Assembly (NCBI RefSeq): GCF_027497215.1
Contig: NZ_CP114904.1
Coordinates: forward strand, 3,804,001-3,868,000
Source of the DNA: Micromonospora sp. WMMD812
GTDB taxonomy: Bacteria; Actinomycetota; Actinomycetes; Mycobacteriales; Micromonosporaceae
Direction of reading: 5' to 3'
DNA length: 64,000 nt
Shown here: positions 49,041 to 58,063 of the stretch, piece after piece
How positions within the stretch are numbered: the first letter of the stretch is position 1
How the letters are laid out: each line of letters starts with the position of its first letter
Notes under the pieces: model-generated
Seen by the model: the letters and a program-made list of their open reading frames with translations, nothing else
What the model was told of the DNA's origin: nothing
Databases searched by the model: none
Program-made: the position numbers and the translations under genes

Positions 49041-50716
49041 ACCGACGCCCGTTCGACCCGCGTCTGCTGCGTCGGGTCCCCGCGGCCCGCCGCGACCTCG
49101 CCGTGCTCGCGATCCTCGGGGTGGTCGCCGCGGCGCTGGTCGTCGCGCAGGCCACCGCGCTCGCCACGCTGCTCGCCATCGCGATCGACGGTCGGCTGGA
49201 CCGGCCCGCCCTGGCCGGCTTCGTGGCCACGGTGGGCGCCCGGGCCCTGCTCGTCTGGGCGCAGGGCACGGTGTCCGCCCGGATCGCCGCGACCGTCAAG
49301 GCCGCGCTGCGCGCTGACCTGCTCGCCGCGGTCGGCCGGCACGGGCCGGGCTGGGTCGCCGGTCAGCGGGCCGGTCAGCTTGCCACGCTGGCCGGGCGCG
49401 GATTGGACGCGCTGGACGCCTACTTCACCGGCTACCTGCCGCAGCTGGTGCTCAGCGTCACCGTCCCGCTGGCCGTGCTGGCCCGCATCGGCCTCGCCGA
49501 CTGGAGCTCGGCGGTGATCATCGCGCTGACCCTGCCGCTGATCCCGATCTTCGGAGCGCTGCTCGGCTGGCAGGCGCAGGCCGCGACCGAGCGTCAGTGG
49601 CGACGGCTGTCCCTGCTCGGCGGCCACTTCGTGGACATGGTCGCCGGGCTGCCCACACTGCGGGCCTTCGGCCGCGCCCGGGCGCAGGTCGAGGTGGTCC
49701 GCCGGATGGCCGACGGGCACCGGGTCGCCACCATGCGGACGCTGCGCATCGCGTTCCTCTCCGCCCTGGTGCTGGAGCTGGTCGCCACCCTCTCGGTGGC
49801 GCTGGTGGCGGTGCCGGTCGGCATCCGGCTGCTCGGCGGCGGCCTCACCCTCTCCACGGCGCTGCTGGTGCTCCTGCTCACCCCGGAGGCGTACCTGCCG
49901 CTGCGGGCGGCCGGAAGCCGGTTCCACGCCAGCATGGAGGGCCTCACCGCGCTCAACGACGCGTTCGAGGTGGAGGCCGGTGCGCCCACCCGCCCGGCTG
50001 AACGAGAGGCCGGCCCGGTGCCCGACGGGCGGGGCGAGATCCGGTTCGAGTCGGTGACCGTGGCGTACGACCGCACGACGGCCCTGCGCGACGTGACGCT
50101 GACCGTCCGGCCGGGCGAGCGGATCGCGATCATCGGGCCGAGCGGCGCCGGCAAGAGCACCCTGCTCGGTCTGCTCCTCGGCTTCGTGACCCCGACCGGC
50201 GGCCGGGTGACCGTGGACGGCGTCGACCTGGCCGACGCCGACCTGGACGCGTGGCGCCGGCAGCTCGCCTGGGTGCCGCAGCGCGCGCACCTCTTCGCCG
50301 CCTCACTGGCCGACAACATCCGGCTCGGCGCCCCGGACACCCCGGACGTCGCGCTCGCCGCCGCGACGCGTGACGCCGCCCTGGATGAGGTGGTCGCCGG
50401 GCTGCCCGACGGGCTGGCCACCGTCCTCGGCGAACGCGGGCACGGTCTGTCCAGCGGGCAGCGGCAGCGGGTCGCGCTGGCCCGGGCGTTCCTCCGGGAC
50501 GCCCCGGTGGTGCTGCTGGACGAGCCGACCGCCCGGCTGGACAGCGCGTCCGAGGCGATGGTGCTGGCCTCGACCCGGCGTCTGGTGGCCGGTCGGACCG
50601 CGCTGCTCGTCGCGCACCGGCCGGCGCTCCTGGAGGACGCCGACCGGATCCTGCGGATCGAGGACGGCCGGGTCACCGAACTGACCCCGGCGCCGACCGG
50701 GAAGGCGGCCCGATGA
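49037..50716 (+). CDS. cydD: Thiol/heme ABC exporter subunit CydD
   Basis: The product is 559 residues: six membrane helices (about 1-310), then an ATPase domain with Walker A GPSGAGKST, signature LSSGQRQR, Walker B VVLLDEPTARLD and switch His (VAHRPAL). CydD pairs with CydC and is needed for assembly of cytochrome bd; the dimer moves heme and/or cysteine/glutathione-type thiols. The GTG at 49037 overlaps the cydB stop, and the gene overlaps cydC by ATGA. Confidence 0.93.
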   Translation: MNRRPFDPRLLRRVPAARRDLAVLAILGVVAAALVVAQATALATLLAIAIDGRLDRPALAGFVATVGARALLVWAQGTVSARIAATVKAALRADLLAAVGRHGPGWVAGQRAGQLATLAGRGLDALDAYFTGYLPQLVLSVTVPLAVLARIGLADWSSAVIIALTLPLIPIFGALLGWQAQAATERQWRRLSLLGGHFVDMVAGLPTLRAFGRARAQVEVVRRMADGHRVATMRTLRIAFLSALVLELVATLSVALVAVPVGIRLLGGGLTLSTALLVLLLTPEAYLPLRAAGSRFHASMEGLTALNDAFEVEAGAPTRPAEREAGPVPDGRGEIRFESVTVAYDRTTALRDVTLTVRPGERIAIIGPSGAGKSTLLGLLLGFVTPTGGRVTVDGVDLADADLDAWRRQLAWVPQRAHLFAASLADNIRLGAPDTPDVALAAATRDAALDEVVAGLPDGLATVLGERGHGLSSGQRQRVALARAFLRDAPVVLLDEPTARLDSASEAMVLASTRRLVAGRTALLVAHRPALLEDADRILRIEDGRVTELTPAPTGKAAR

Positions 50717-52590
50717 GCGCCACGCCACGCGTCACCGCGGCCGAGCGCGCCGTGCTGCGGCTGGCCCGGCCGTACCTCGGCCGGCTGGCCGGCGCCGGGT
50801 TGCTCGCCGCCGCCACCGAGTTCGCCGGGCTGGCCCTCATGGCGACCGCGACCTGGCTGCTGATGAGCGCCGCCGGGCAGCCGCCGCTGGACCGGCTCAC
50901 CGTGGCCATCGTCGCCGTCCGGGCGCTGGCGATCGGCCGCGGCGTGTTCCGCTACAGCGAACGGCTGGCCGGGCACGACGCCGTCCTTCGGATGATCACC
51001 GACGTGCGGGCCCGGGTCTTCGCCACCCTCGCCGCCCGGCGGGCCGCGCCGCCTCGTTCCGGGGACGCGTTGAGCCGCCTGGTCTCCGACGTCGAGGCGG
51101 TCCAGGACCTGCTGCTGCGGGTGCTCGTGCCGGCATCGGCGGCGCTGCTCGTCAGCGTGGTCGCGGTGGGGGGCGCCGCCCTGATCTCGCCGCCGGCCGC
51201 CGGCGCGCTCGCCGTCGGGCTGCTGGTCGCCGGGCTGGCGCTGCCGGCGCTGGCCACGGCGCTGACCCGGCGCAGCGCCGCCGAGCTGGCGCCCCTGCGC
51301 GGAGCGCTGGCCGCCGACGCGATCGACCTGACCCACGGCGCCGCCGACCTCGCCGCGTTCGGGGCGACCGGGTCGGCGCTGCGCGCCACGACCGGGCGCG
51401 CCCAGCGACTGGCCCGCCTGGAACGGCGGCTCGCCGCCGCGGGCTTCGCGGTCGACGCGGCCGGCACCCTCGTCGCCGGCCTCACGGCCGGCGCGGTGGT
51501 GCTGGTCGCGCTGGCGGCGGACGTGCGCGGGGTGCTGGTCGGCGTGCTGGCGGTCGGCACCCTGGCCGCGGTCGAGATCGCGCTGGCGGTGGTCGGCGCG
51601 GCCCGGCAGTGGACCCAGCTCCGGGCCGGCCTCGACCGGGTGGCCGCCCTGCTCGGGGACGCGGCCGCGGCGCCCTCCCGACCGACGACGCCGGAGGCCG
51701 GTCAGCCGGCGCCCGGTGCCGGGCCGGCCGAGCCCGCGGGCGGGCCACCCGCGCAGGAGCCGGAGCCGGCGGCACTCACGGCGCTGGCCGGGGCCAAGCG
51801 GGCGGAGCCCGGGGTCACGCCGGCGGGACTGCGGGACGTGCGCTTCGACGAGGTGACCGTCCGGTACCGGGCGGGTGCCGCGCCGGCCCTCGACCGGGTC
51901 AGCCTCGACCTGCCGGCGGGCCGGCGGGTCGCGGTGGTCGGCCCGAGCGGCGCGGGCAAGAGCACGCTGGCCGGCGTCCTGACCGGCGCGGTGCGCCCGT
52001 CGACCGGGCGGGTCACGGTGGACGGGCGGGACCTCACGACGTACGCCGAGGACGAACTGCCCCGGGCGGTCGGCGGGCTGCTCGCCGAGGCGTACGTCTT
52101 CCACGCCACGGTCCGGGAGAACCTGCTGCTCGGCCGCCCCACCGCCGGCGAGGGCGAGCTGACCGCCGCGACCGCCACGGCCGGGCTGCTGGACTGGGTA
52201 CGCGCCCAGCCCGCCGGGTGGGACACCGTGGTCGGTGAGGAGGGCGGGCAGCTCTCCGGCGGGCAGCGGCAGCGGCTGGCGCTGGCCCGGGCGCTGCTGG
52301 CCGCGCCGCCCGTTCTGGTGCTCGACGAACCCACCGAGGGGCTGGACCCGGCCGCCGCCGACGCCGTGCTGGCCTCGGTGCTGGCCGCGACGCCGGCCGG
52401 TCACTCCGTTCTGCTGATCAGCCACCGGCTGAGCGGGCTCGCCGGGCTCGACGAGATCGTCGTCCTCGACGCGGGGCGGGTGACGCAACGGGGCCGGCAC
52501 GACGAGCTGGTCGCCGTCCCCGGCTGGTACCGGGACCAGTGGCTGCTCCAGGAGGCGGCCGAACGCGGGTACCTGGCCCTCGCCCCCTGA
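50713..52590 (+). CDS. cydC: Thiol/heme ABC exporter subunit CydC
   Basis: The product is 625 residues. The membrane domain (about 15-310) is followed by an unusual ~60-residue Pro/Ala/Glu-rich linker (about 315-375) and then an ATPase domain: Walker A GPSGAGKST, signature LSGGQRQR, Walker B VLVLDEPTEGLD, switch His (ISHRLSG). It is the partner of CydD, last gene of cydABDC, overlapped by 4 bp. Both ATPase sites look complete, unlike the exporter pair at 18.8-22.6 kb. Confidence 0.93.
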   Translation: MSATPRVTAAERAVLRLARPYLGRLAGAGLLAAATEFAGLALMATATWLLMSAAGQPPLDRLTVAIVAVRALAIGRGVFRYSERLAGHDAVLRMITDVRARVFATLAARRAAPPRSGDALSRLVSDVEAVQDLLLRVLVPASAALLVSVVAVGGAALISPPAAGALAVGLLVAGLALPALATALTRRSAAELAPLRGALAADAIDLTHGAADLAAFGATGSALRATTGRAQRLARLERRLAAAGFAVDAAGTLVAGLTAGAVVLVALAADVRGVLVGVLAVGTLAAVEIALAVVGAARQWTQLRAGLDRVAALLGDAAAAPSRPTTPEAGQPAPGAGPAEPAGGPPAQEPEPAALTALAGAKRAEPGVTPAGLRDVRFDEVTVRYRAGAAPALDRVSLDLPAGRRVAVVGPSGAGKSTLAGVLTGAVRPSTGRVTVDGRDLTTYAEDELPRAVGGLLAEAYVFHATVRENLLLGRPTAGEGELTAATATAGLLDWVRAQPAGWDTVVGEEGGQLSGGQRQRLALARALLAAPPVLVLDEPTEGLDPAAADAVLASVLAATPAGHSVLLISHRLSGLAGLDEIVVLDAGRVTQRGRHDELVAVPGWYRDQWLLQEAAERGYLALAP

Positions 52591-52658
52591 CCGGTCTCCG
52601 GGGCGGCCCAGGGTTCTCCCGGACGACGCGCGGCCCACCGGCGTGGCAGGGTGGGGCC

Positions 52659-53363
52659 ATGCCGCGCTGCGACGACGTGTTGGTCGAGGACCGCCTGCGG
52701 GAGCTGAGCGTGCGGCTTCGCGGGCCCGCCCGGTTGAAGTCCGACCTGCTCACCGAGGCCCGGCACGGGCTGCTCGACGCCGTCGAGGCGTACCGCGCGA
52801 GCGGGTTGCCGGCGGCGGAGGCCGAGCGGCGCGCGGTGGCCGAGTTCGGCAGCCCGGCGCAGCTGCTGCCGGCCTGGCAGGCCGAGCTCGCGGTGGGGGC
52901 GCTGCGCGGGTTGTCGGTGCGGGTGCTCGCGCTCGCCGCGTTCCTGACCGTCGCCGGCGACCTCACCTGGCGGGGGTCCAGCTGGAGCAGCGACGGTCCG
53001 CACCCGCCGGCCGGCTACCACCTGCTCTCGCAGTCGGTGAACGGCATCTGGCTCGGCGCGCTCGCGCTGTCCGTCGCCGGGCTGCTGCTGGTCACGCTGG
53101 CCGCCCGGTCGGCCCACCCGGCCGGCGCCGTGCTCGCCCGGCTGGTCGGCGCCGCGCTGACCGGTCTGCTCGCGCTCGGCGTGCTGGCCGGCGCCGCGCT
53201 CTTCGGCTGGTCGATCGGGCTCTGGGACGCCGCGCTCACCTGGCCACCGATGATCGTCGGCATGGTCGTGGTCGGCGCCGGCTACGCGTGGGTCGGCAGG
53301 GCCGCCCGTGCCTGGCTGCTCGCGACCCTGACCCCCGGCAGGCCGGTACCGGCCGGGCGTTGA
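52659..53363 (+). CDS. Membrane protein with N-terminal permease-prefix/HAAS-like domain
   Basis: The product is 234 residues. The first ~75 residues form a soluble helical domain (LRELSVRLRGPARLKSDLL, then AYRASGLPAAEAERRAVAEFGSPAQLLP), the permease-prefix type often paired with PadR regulators. Four predicted membrane helices follow. Its exact role is unknown. It converges with a short PadR gene, 16 bp between stops. The start is the ATG at 52659. Confidence 0.8.
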   Translation: MPRCDDVLVEDRLRELSVRLRGPARLKSDLLTEARHGLLDAVEAYRASGLPAAEAERRAVAEFGSPAQLLPAWQAELAVGALRGLSVRVLALAAFLTVAGDLTWRGSSWSSDGPHPPAGYHLLSQSVNGIWLGALALSVAGLLLVTLAARSAHPAGAVLARLVGAALTGLLALGVLAGAALFGWSIGLWDAALTWPPMIVGMVVVGAGYAWVGRAARAWLLATLTPGRPVPAGR

Positions 53364-53379
53364 CGGGCCGGCGTCGGGC

Positions 53380-53718
53380 TCAGGCGGTGGCGGGCGGGGC
53401 GCCGGGGTCGAGGAACCGACCGACGGTCGAGCTGAACTCGCGCCACCCGGCCCGCTCCCCGGCCAGCGCCCGGCGCCCGGCGTCGGTGAGCTCGTACGTC
53501 CGTCGCTCGCGGCCGCTGACCGTGCTCCACGTGCTGACCACGTGCCCGGCCCGCTCCAGCCGGCGCAGGGCGGGGTAGATGGTGCCGGTCGGCAGGTCGA
53601 GGTTGCCGTCGCTGCGGGCCCGCAGCGCCTCGATGATCGCGTAGCCGTGCAGCGCTTCGCCCTCCAGGACCGCGAGGAGCAGGGCGTCGAGGTGACCGTG
53701 CAACGCCTGAGCCTTCAT
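53380..53718 (-). CDS. Short PadR-family regulator
   Basis: The product is 112 residues. It is a compact winged helix with LDALLLAVLEGEALHGYAI, LPTGTIYPALRRLERAGHV and a RRTYELTDAGRRAL wing, and only a short C-terminal helix (the s1 subfamily). The ATG at 53718 is preferred over a TTG three codons upstream. A dyad operator lies right before the start. It likely represses itself and may control the adjacent prefix-domain membrane protein, a common pair. Confidence 0.9.
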   Translation of the reverse strand: MKAQALHGHLDALLLAVLEGEALHGYAIIEALRARSDGNLDLPTGTIYPALRRLERAGHVVSTWSTVSGRERRTYELTDAGRRALAGERAGWREFSSTVGRFLDPGAPPATA

Positions 53719-53720
53719 AC

Positions 53721-53733
53721 GTAGCAACGCTAC
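53721..53733. promoter_or_regulatory. PadR operator
   Basis: GTAGC-AAC-GCTAC, a perfect 5-bp dyad, lies 3 bp before the PadR start. No ribosome site is visible there, so the mRNA may be leaderless and the operator would cover the promoter or start. It is the probable autoregulatory site. Confidence 0.6.
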
Positions 53734-53864
53734 TTGTCCACCGACCGGACCGCCAGCGGGGTGCGGGCATCGGCGTTCCGGAGGGGCCCACTAGGGTATG
53801 TGCCCAGAGTCACTTGCCGGCCCGACGCCGGCGGGTGGGCAACCCGAAGCACACGGAGGTCAGC

Positions 53865-54764
53865 GTGGCCCGCCAGTCGCCTCAACGGCCCGACGCCGAC
53901 GAGCCCGAGCTCGACGACACCGCCGACCCGGTCGAGCCGGAGGACGCCGACACCGACCAGGAGTCGGTGGCCGCCGACCGCTCGCTCTGGGAGGAGGTCG
54001 GGATCGACCCGGTGGAGATCGCCCTGCCCTCGGGCACCGGCTTCACCCTGCGGGCGTACCGGCCGGCTCGGGAGCTCACGCCGACCGACGTCACCGAGCG
54101 CGACCAGGACGACCCGTTCCTCGCCCGCCGCCAGGTCATCGAGGAGGAGGACGACGAGACCGTCGTGATCCTCGACGAGGACGTGGCCGAGGAGTTCGCC
54201 GAGAGCGACGAGGAGAAGGAGCGCCGCCGCGCGGACGCCGACACCGACGAGGAGGAGGCCGCCGAGGAGGCCGACGACGAGGAGGTGCCCGCCTTCCTCA
54301 GCCACCGCGGCCGGCTGCTGCTCTTCAAGACCCCGGAGTCGCTGGTCAGTTTCATCCGATCCGGTGCGCCCAACGACCTGTCTCAACTGGACGGTTGGCG
54401 GGAACTGTCCGAACGGGTGGAACCGGCCGACATCGCCCCGCTGGACGAGGACACCTACGAGCTCGACCTGGTGGTGGAGAACCTCCGCGGCGGTCACGAC
54501 ACGTGGGATCCCACGCTGCTGATCGAGGCTGGCGAGGTCGCTCGTGACATCTCGTACGCCCTGCGGCTACCCGCCGTGCTCGACATGCTCTCCGCCGGGT
54601 CCAGCCTGGACGACCTGGACGAGGCGCTGCGGGCCACCGTCAACGGCGGGATCAGCGGTTTCATGGGCCGACGGCGGCTGAAGAAAATCGGGGCACAAAC
54701 CGCAAGTCTCGGTTGGCGCACCATTGTCGGCAAGATCTCTGCGGTCGTGGACTGGCGCGACTGA
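53865..54764 (+). CDS. Acidic protein of unknown function next to the transposase-like/conservon region
   Basis: The product is 299 residues. The N-terminal ~165 residues are dominated by Asp/Glu, with runs such as EEEDDET and DTDEEEAAEEADDEE. The C-terminal ~130 residues are ordered (LFKTPESLVSFIRSG, then ELDLVVENLRGGHDTWD and VARDISYALRLPAVLDML) and end in a basic GRRRLKKIG plus a Trp. The GTG at 53865 follows GGAGG. A TAGGGT -10-like box lies at 53792. It ends 66 bp before the transposase-like gene on the same strand, so they are probably co-transcribed. I do not recognise the family. Confidence 0.75.
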   Translation: MARQSPQRPDADEPELDDTADPVEPEDADTDQESVAADRSLWEEVGIDPVEIALPSGTGFTLRAYRPARELTPTDVTERDQDDPFLARRQVIEEEDDETVVILDEDVAEEFAESDEEKERRRADADTDEEEAAEEADDEEVPAFLSHRGRLLLFKTPESLVSFIRSGAPNDLSQLDGWRELSERVEPADIAPLDEDTYELDLVVENLRGGHDTWDPTLLIEAGEVARDISYALRLPAVLDMLSAGSSLDDLDEALRATVNGGISGFMGRRRLKKIGAQTASLGWRTIVGKISAVVDWRD

Positions 54765-54829
54765 CCCGTACCGGGGAGCATCAGTCTCTGGCACAGAGGA
54801 AAGACCTGTCCCGGGAGGAGGACGACGCC

Positions 54830-57202
54830 GTGGCGCTCGTGCGCGTGTACTGCGGTCTGGCCTCGGCGGATCCGGCGGACCGACCGGCCTCGGCCGGCTC
54901 GACGCTGACGTCAGCTGTGGTCGACGACGCAGGCCGTCTGCTGCATGTCTGCGAGATCGGCGACGAGCCGGCCGGCTACGCCCGGCTGGTCGCGCTGCTC
55001 GTGGAGCGGTCGGGCGGGCCGAGCGGTGCGGCAATCGCCGCCGACAGTGACGACCACACGGTCACGTCACTGCTCAGCGCGGCCGGGCGTCCGCTGGCCA
55101 TCGCCGACGACGACTCGGTCGACGACTTCGCCGAGCGGTTCGCCGACGACGACTCGCTGGAGGAGATGCAGTCGCCGCCGGCCGAGCGGCGCGCCGTCGG
55201 CCTGGCCCGAGCGCTGCAGGCCGGTGCGCTCTCCGCGGTCACCCTGCCCGCCCCCCGGGATCTCGCCGGCTACAAGCAGGTCCTCGCCGCGCACGCCGCG
55301 CTCGCCAGCGGCCGGCACTCCGCCGCCGTGGCGCTGCGCGAGGTGCTCCGCGAGCTCTACCCGGCCGCCCTGCGCGCATACCCGGACCCGGCCGAGCCGA
55401 TCCCGCTGGCCGTGCTCGACGCGCTGCCCGAGCCGGGCATGCTCGCCGGCACCACCGCCCGCGGGCGGGAGGTCGCGGTCGCCGCGGACGCCATCGCCGC
55501 GCACCTCACCGCTGACGGCCTCGCCGACGCCGAGGAGATCGACGAGGCGGTCACCGCCCTGCGGGTCGCCATCTCCGAGACCCCCCGCCGCGCCACTGTG
55601 AACCGGGCGCTCACGTCCGCCGTCGCCGAGACCGTGCGGCAGGCCGTCGCATCGGTGCGGGCCTGCGACGCGGGCTGCGACGCGCTGGTGGGCGCGCTCA
55701 GGGCCCGGGTCACCACACCCGTGCCCGCCGCCGCCCCGGCGCCGGGCCGTCGGGCCGCCGCCCGCCGGGGCGAGCCGGTCGGCGATGTGCCCGGCCTGTC
55801 GAGCACCGGCACCGGCCTGCGCGCCGTCCGGCCCACGTCCGCCGCGCCGGCCCCGACCTCCGGTGGCCGCCGCAGCCGGCCAGAGCCCGTCTCCGCCGGC
55901 AGCCCGCCGCCCGCCCCGCGACCGCTCGGCCCGCCGCCGGTCGCGCCCGCGCCGGTCACCCCACCGCCGGTCGCGCCCGCGCCGATGACTCCGGCAGCGA
56001 TGGCCGGCCCGCCGGTGTCCGCTCCGCCCGGGTGGGCCGAGCCGACGCCGACCCGGGTCGACGCGCTCACCAACCGGCCGGTCTCCGCCCCGCCGCCCCC
56101 GCCGCCGGGGATCACCCCGATCGCACCGGCGCAGCGCGGCACCGTGCCGCCCGCCGAGGCGGGCGAGCCGTTCCGGCCCACGCTGACCACCGCCGCCATC
56201 AACAGCGCCCGCGCCGAGCGCCAGCGCACGGTGATCCCGCCCCGGCCCAAGACCAACGGGGACACTCCCACCGGCGGGTTCAGCGCCACCGACCTGAGCA
56301 TTCCGGTGCCCGCTCCCCGACCCGACCAGGAATCCGCCGCGCCCGGCTCCCGGGCCAACTGGCCGCTGGTCAACAACCCCGAGGACCCGGGCGACAGCTC
56401 AGCGAACAACCCGGTCGCCTACCCCTACGGCGGCGGTCGCGGCATCGACGCACCCACCGACCCGGGTACGGGAGAGGGTCGGGTCACCCCGCCGTGGCTC
56501 GCCGACGACCTGCCCCAGGAGCCGCCGATGCTGCGGCTGGTCGAGCCGCCGCCGCTGGCCGACCGGGCGCTGCGCGACAGCGTCACCCCGCCGAGCGACC
56601 CACAGTTGGAGACGCCACCGCTGCGGCTGGTGGACCGTCCCGACGCCGGCCGGCTGGTGGACCGTCCCGAGGCCGGCCGCAACGGCAGGTCTGCCCGCTC
56701 CGAGCGGCCGGCCGCCGAGCACCGGCCGCCACCCCCGGTCGAGCACCGACCGCCGCCGGTCGCGGACGAGGGCGGCGACGGCGACCTGCTGATCTTCGCT
56801 CAGGCGAAGTCCGCGTGGTTCGTCGGGCACAACGACGAGGTGGACCTGGACTGGTCGACCACGGCCGACACCGGATGGCAGGCGGCCGAGCAGGCTGCCC
56901 GCCCGGCGGTGGGCGCGGAGACCTCGGCCGGGCTGCCCAAGCGGGTGCCGCAGGCCAACCTGGTTCCGGGTTCACCACTGCGTGAGGAGCGTCCACTGCG
57001 GATAGTGCGGGACGCGGCGAGCCTCGCCGAGAACACCACCGGCTACTTCCGCGGCTGGCGCCGTGGACAGGAGATCGGCGGTTTTGCGGTGGGTGGTCGC
57101 CCCGGGCGGGAGGCCGCGGGCGGCTGGGACTTCAGCCGCGACCACGGCGAACGGGACGACGACCGGGAGTACGAGTACCGCTCGGCCGGCTACCGGTCCT
57201 GA
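54830..57202 (+). CDS. Degenerate IS110-transposase-like protein with Pro-rich linker and conservon-kinase-type C-terminal tail
   Basis: The product is 790 residues. Residues of about 1-290 resemble the IS110/DEDD transposase layout: an RVYCGL first strand, GRLLHV and GYARLVALL, a later RHSAAVALREVLRELYP helix and LAVLDALPEPGML, like the transposase's inter-domain region. The usual acidic residues are replaced or shifted (ADSDD where an Glu motif is expected), so activity is doubtful. Residues of about 310-640 are Pro/Ala-rich. The last ~130 residues hold SAWF (~661), DTGWQAA, GLPKR (~700), LVPG and YFRGWRRG (~739), a pattern also found at the end of the adjacent conservon kinase. The GTG at 54830 follows GGGAGGAGG. 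No inverted repeats or insertion-sequence ends are seen. Confidence 0.6.
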   Translation: MALVRVYCGLASADPADRPASAGSTLTSAVVDDAGRLLHVCEIGDEPAGYARLVALLVERSGGPSGAAIAADSDDHTVTSLLSAAGRPLAIADDDSVDDFAERFADDDSLEEMQSPPAERRAVGLARALQAGALSAVTLPAPRDLAGYKQVLAAHAALASGRHSAAVALREVLRELYPAALRAYPDPAEPIPLAVLDALPEPGMLAGTTARGREVAVAADAIAAHLTADGLADAEEIDEAVTALRVAISETPRRATVNRALTSAVAETVRQAVASVRACDAGCDALVGALRARVTTPVPAAAPAPGRRAAARRGEPVGDVPGLSSTGTGLRAVRPTSAAPAPTSGGRRSRPEPVSAGSPPPAPRPLGPPPVAPAPVTPPPVAPAPMTPAAMAGPPVSAPPGWAEPTPTRVDALTNRPVSAPPPPPPGITPIAPAQRGTVPPAEAGEPFRPTLTTAAINSARAERQRTVIPPRPKTNGDTPTGGFSATDLSIPVPAPRPDQESAAPGSRANWPLVNNPEDPGDSSANNPVAYPYGGGRGIDAPTDPGTGEGRVTPPWLADDLPQEPPMLRLVEPPPLADRALRDSVTPPSDPQLETPPLRLVDRPDAGRLVDRPEAGRNGRSARSERPAAEHRPPPPVEHRPPPVADEGGDGDLLIFAQAKSAWFVGHNDEVDLDWSTTADTGWQAAEQAARPAVGAETSAGLPKRVPQANLVPGSPLREERPLRIVRDAASLAENTTGYFRGWRRGQEIGGFAVGGRPGREAAGGWDFSRDHGERDDDREYEYRSAGYRS

Positions 57203-57223
57203 CCGGCGACACGCGACAGTCAT

Positions 57224-57272
57224 CTGAGCCCCCTGCCCCGACCCGGTGAACCGGGTGGGGCAGGGGGCTCAG
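57224..57272. terminator. Bidirectional terminator between convergent gene groups
   Basis: CTGAGCCCCCTGCCCC and its complement pair around an inner ACCCGGTGAACCGGGT stem, giving about 20 bp with one bulge. It lies 22 bp past the transposase-like gene stop and is followed by TGTTGT. The rest of the 245-bp gap up to the cvnD stop holds nothing I can identify. Confidence 0.85.
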
Positions 57273-57448
57273 TGTTGTGCGGCTTTCCGGGCGCCGAGGG
57301 TCACCGTGGACGGTGGACGAAGGGTCGCGTGATGCCCGGGTGCGGACCATGACCGCGGCAGGCCGTCCTGGACGGGGTCAGCGGCACCCGGGCAGCGACG
57401 AACGCCCGGTGGCGGCCGAAGCCGCACCGGGCGTGTCGACGGCGTCGG

Positions 57449-58063
57449 TCAGGCCGGCGCGACCGCGCGGGAGCGACGCATGGTCAGCACGTACTCGACG
57501 AGCGAGATCAGCACGTGCTTGGTCGACTCCCGGTTCCGGGCGTCGCAGGCCACCACCGGCACGTCGCTCGAGATCGCCAGCGCGTCCCGGACGTCCTGCG
57601 GGTCGTGGTACTGCATCCCGTCGAAGCAGTTGATGGCCACCAGGTACGGCAGCCGCCGATGCTCGAAGAAGTCGATCGCCGCGAAGCAGTCGGCCAGCCG
57701 GCGGGTGTCCACCAGAACGACCGCGCCGATGGCGCCCCGCACCAGCTCGTCCCACATGAACCAGAACCGGGTCTGACCCGGCGTACCGAACAGGTACAGG
57801 ATCAGGTCACGGTCGATCGTGATACGACCGAAGTCCATGGCCACCGTGGTCGTCGCCTTGCCCGGCACCTGCCGGGTATCGTCGACGCCCACGCCGGCGG
57901 AGGTCATGATGGCCTCGGTGGTCAGCGGCGTGATCTCCGAGACCGAGCCGACCAGCGTCGTCTTGCCGACGCCGAATCCACCCGCGATAACGATCTTCGC
58001 CGACGTCACGCGCCCGCTCGGGTTCGGCGGGCGGTGCGACATGTCAGAGCCTGCGAAGTCCAC
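57449..58063 (-). CDS. cvnD: Conservon GTP/ATP-binding protein (CvnD-like small GTPase)
   Basis: The product is 204 residues. It is a Ras-like G domain with the P-loop GGFGVGKTT (about 28-36), switch DxxG-like FGTPGQ, an altered NKxD (INCFDG) and a CDAR G5 region. In Streptomyces conservons CvnD works with CvnA-C as a G-protein-like membrane signalling complex. The start is ambiguous: the GTG at 58063 overlaps cvnC by 20 bp, while the ATG at 58042 lies just past the cvnC stop. It is the last gene of the four-gene unit and faces the terminator at 57.2 kb. Confidence 0.9.
   Translation of the reverse strand: MDFAGSDMSHRPPNPSGRVTSAKIVIAGGFGVGKTTLVGSVSEITPLTTEAIMTSAGVGVDDTRQVPGKATTTVAMDFGRITIDRDLILYLFGTPGQTRFWFMWDELVRGAIGAVVLVDTRRLADCFAAIDFFEHRRLPYLVAINCFDGMQYHDPQDVRDALAISSDVPVVACDARNRESTKHVLISLVEYVLTMRRSRAVAPA

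Noticed and set aside
49594..52638. A 1014-codon leftward frame antisense to cydD and cydC
   Set aside because: Composition is a mirror of the cyd genes' high third-position GC, with no recognisable motifs.
54830..55700. Active insertion sequence of the IS110 family
   Set aside because: Acidic catalytic residues look altered, the frame continues into a 500-residue extension, it has a native ribosome site, and no element ends are visible.
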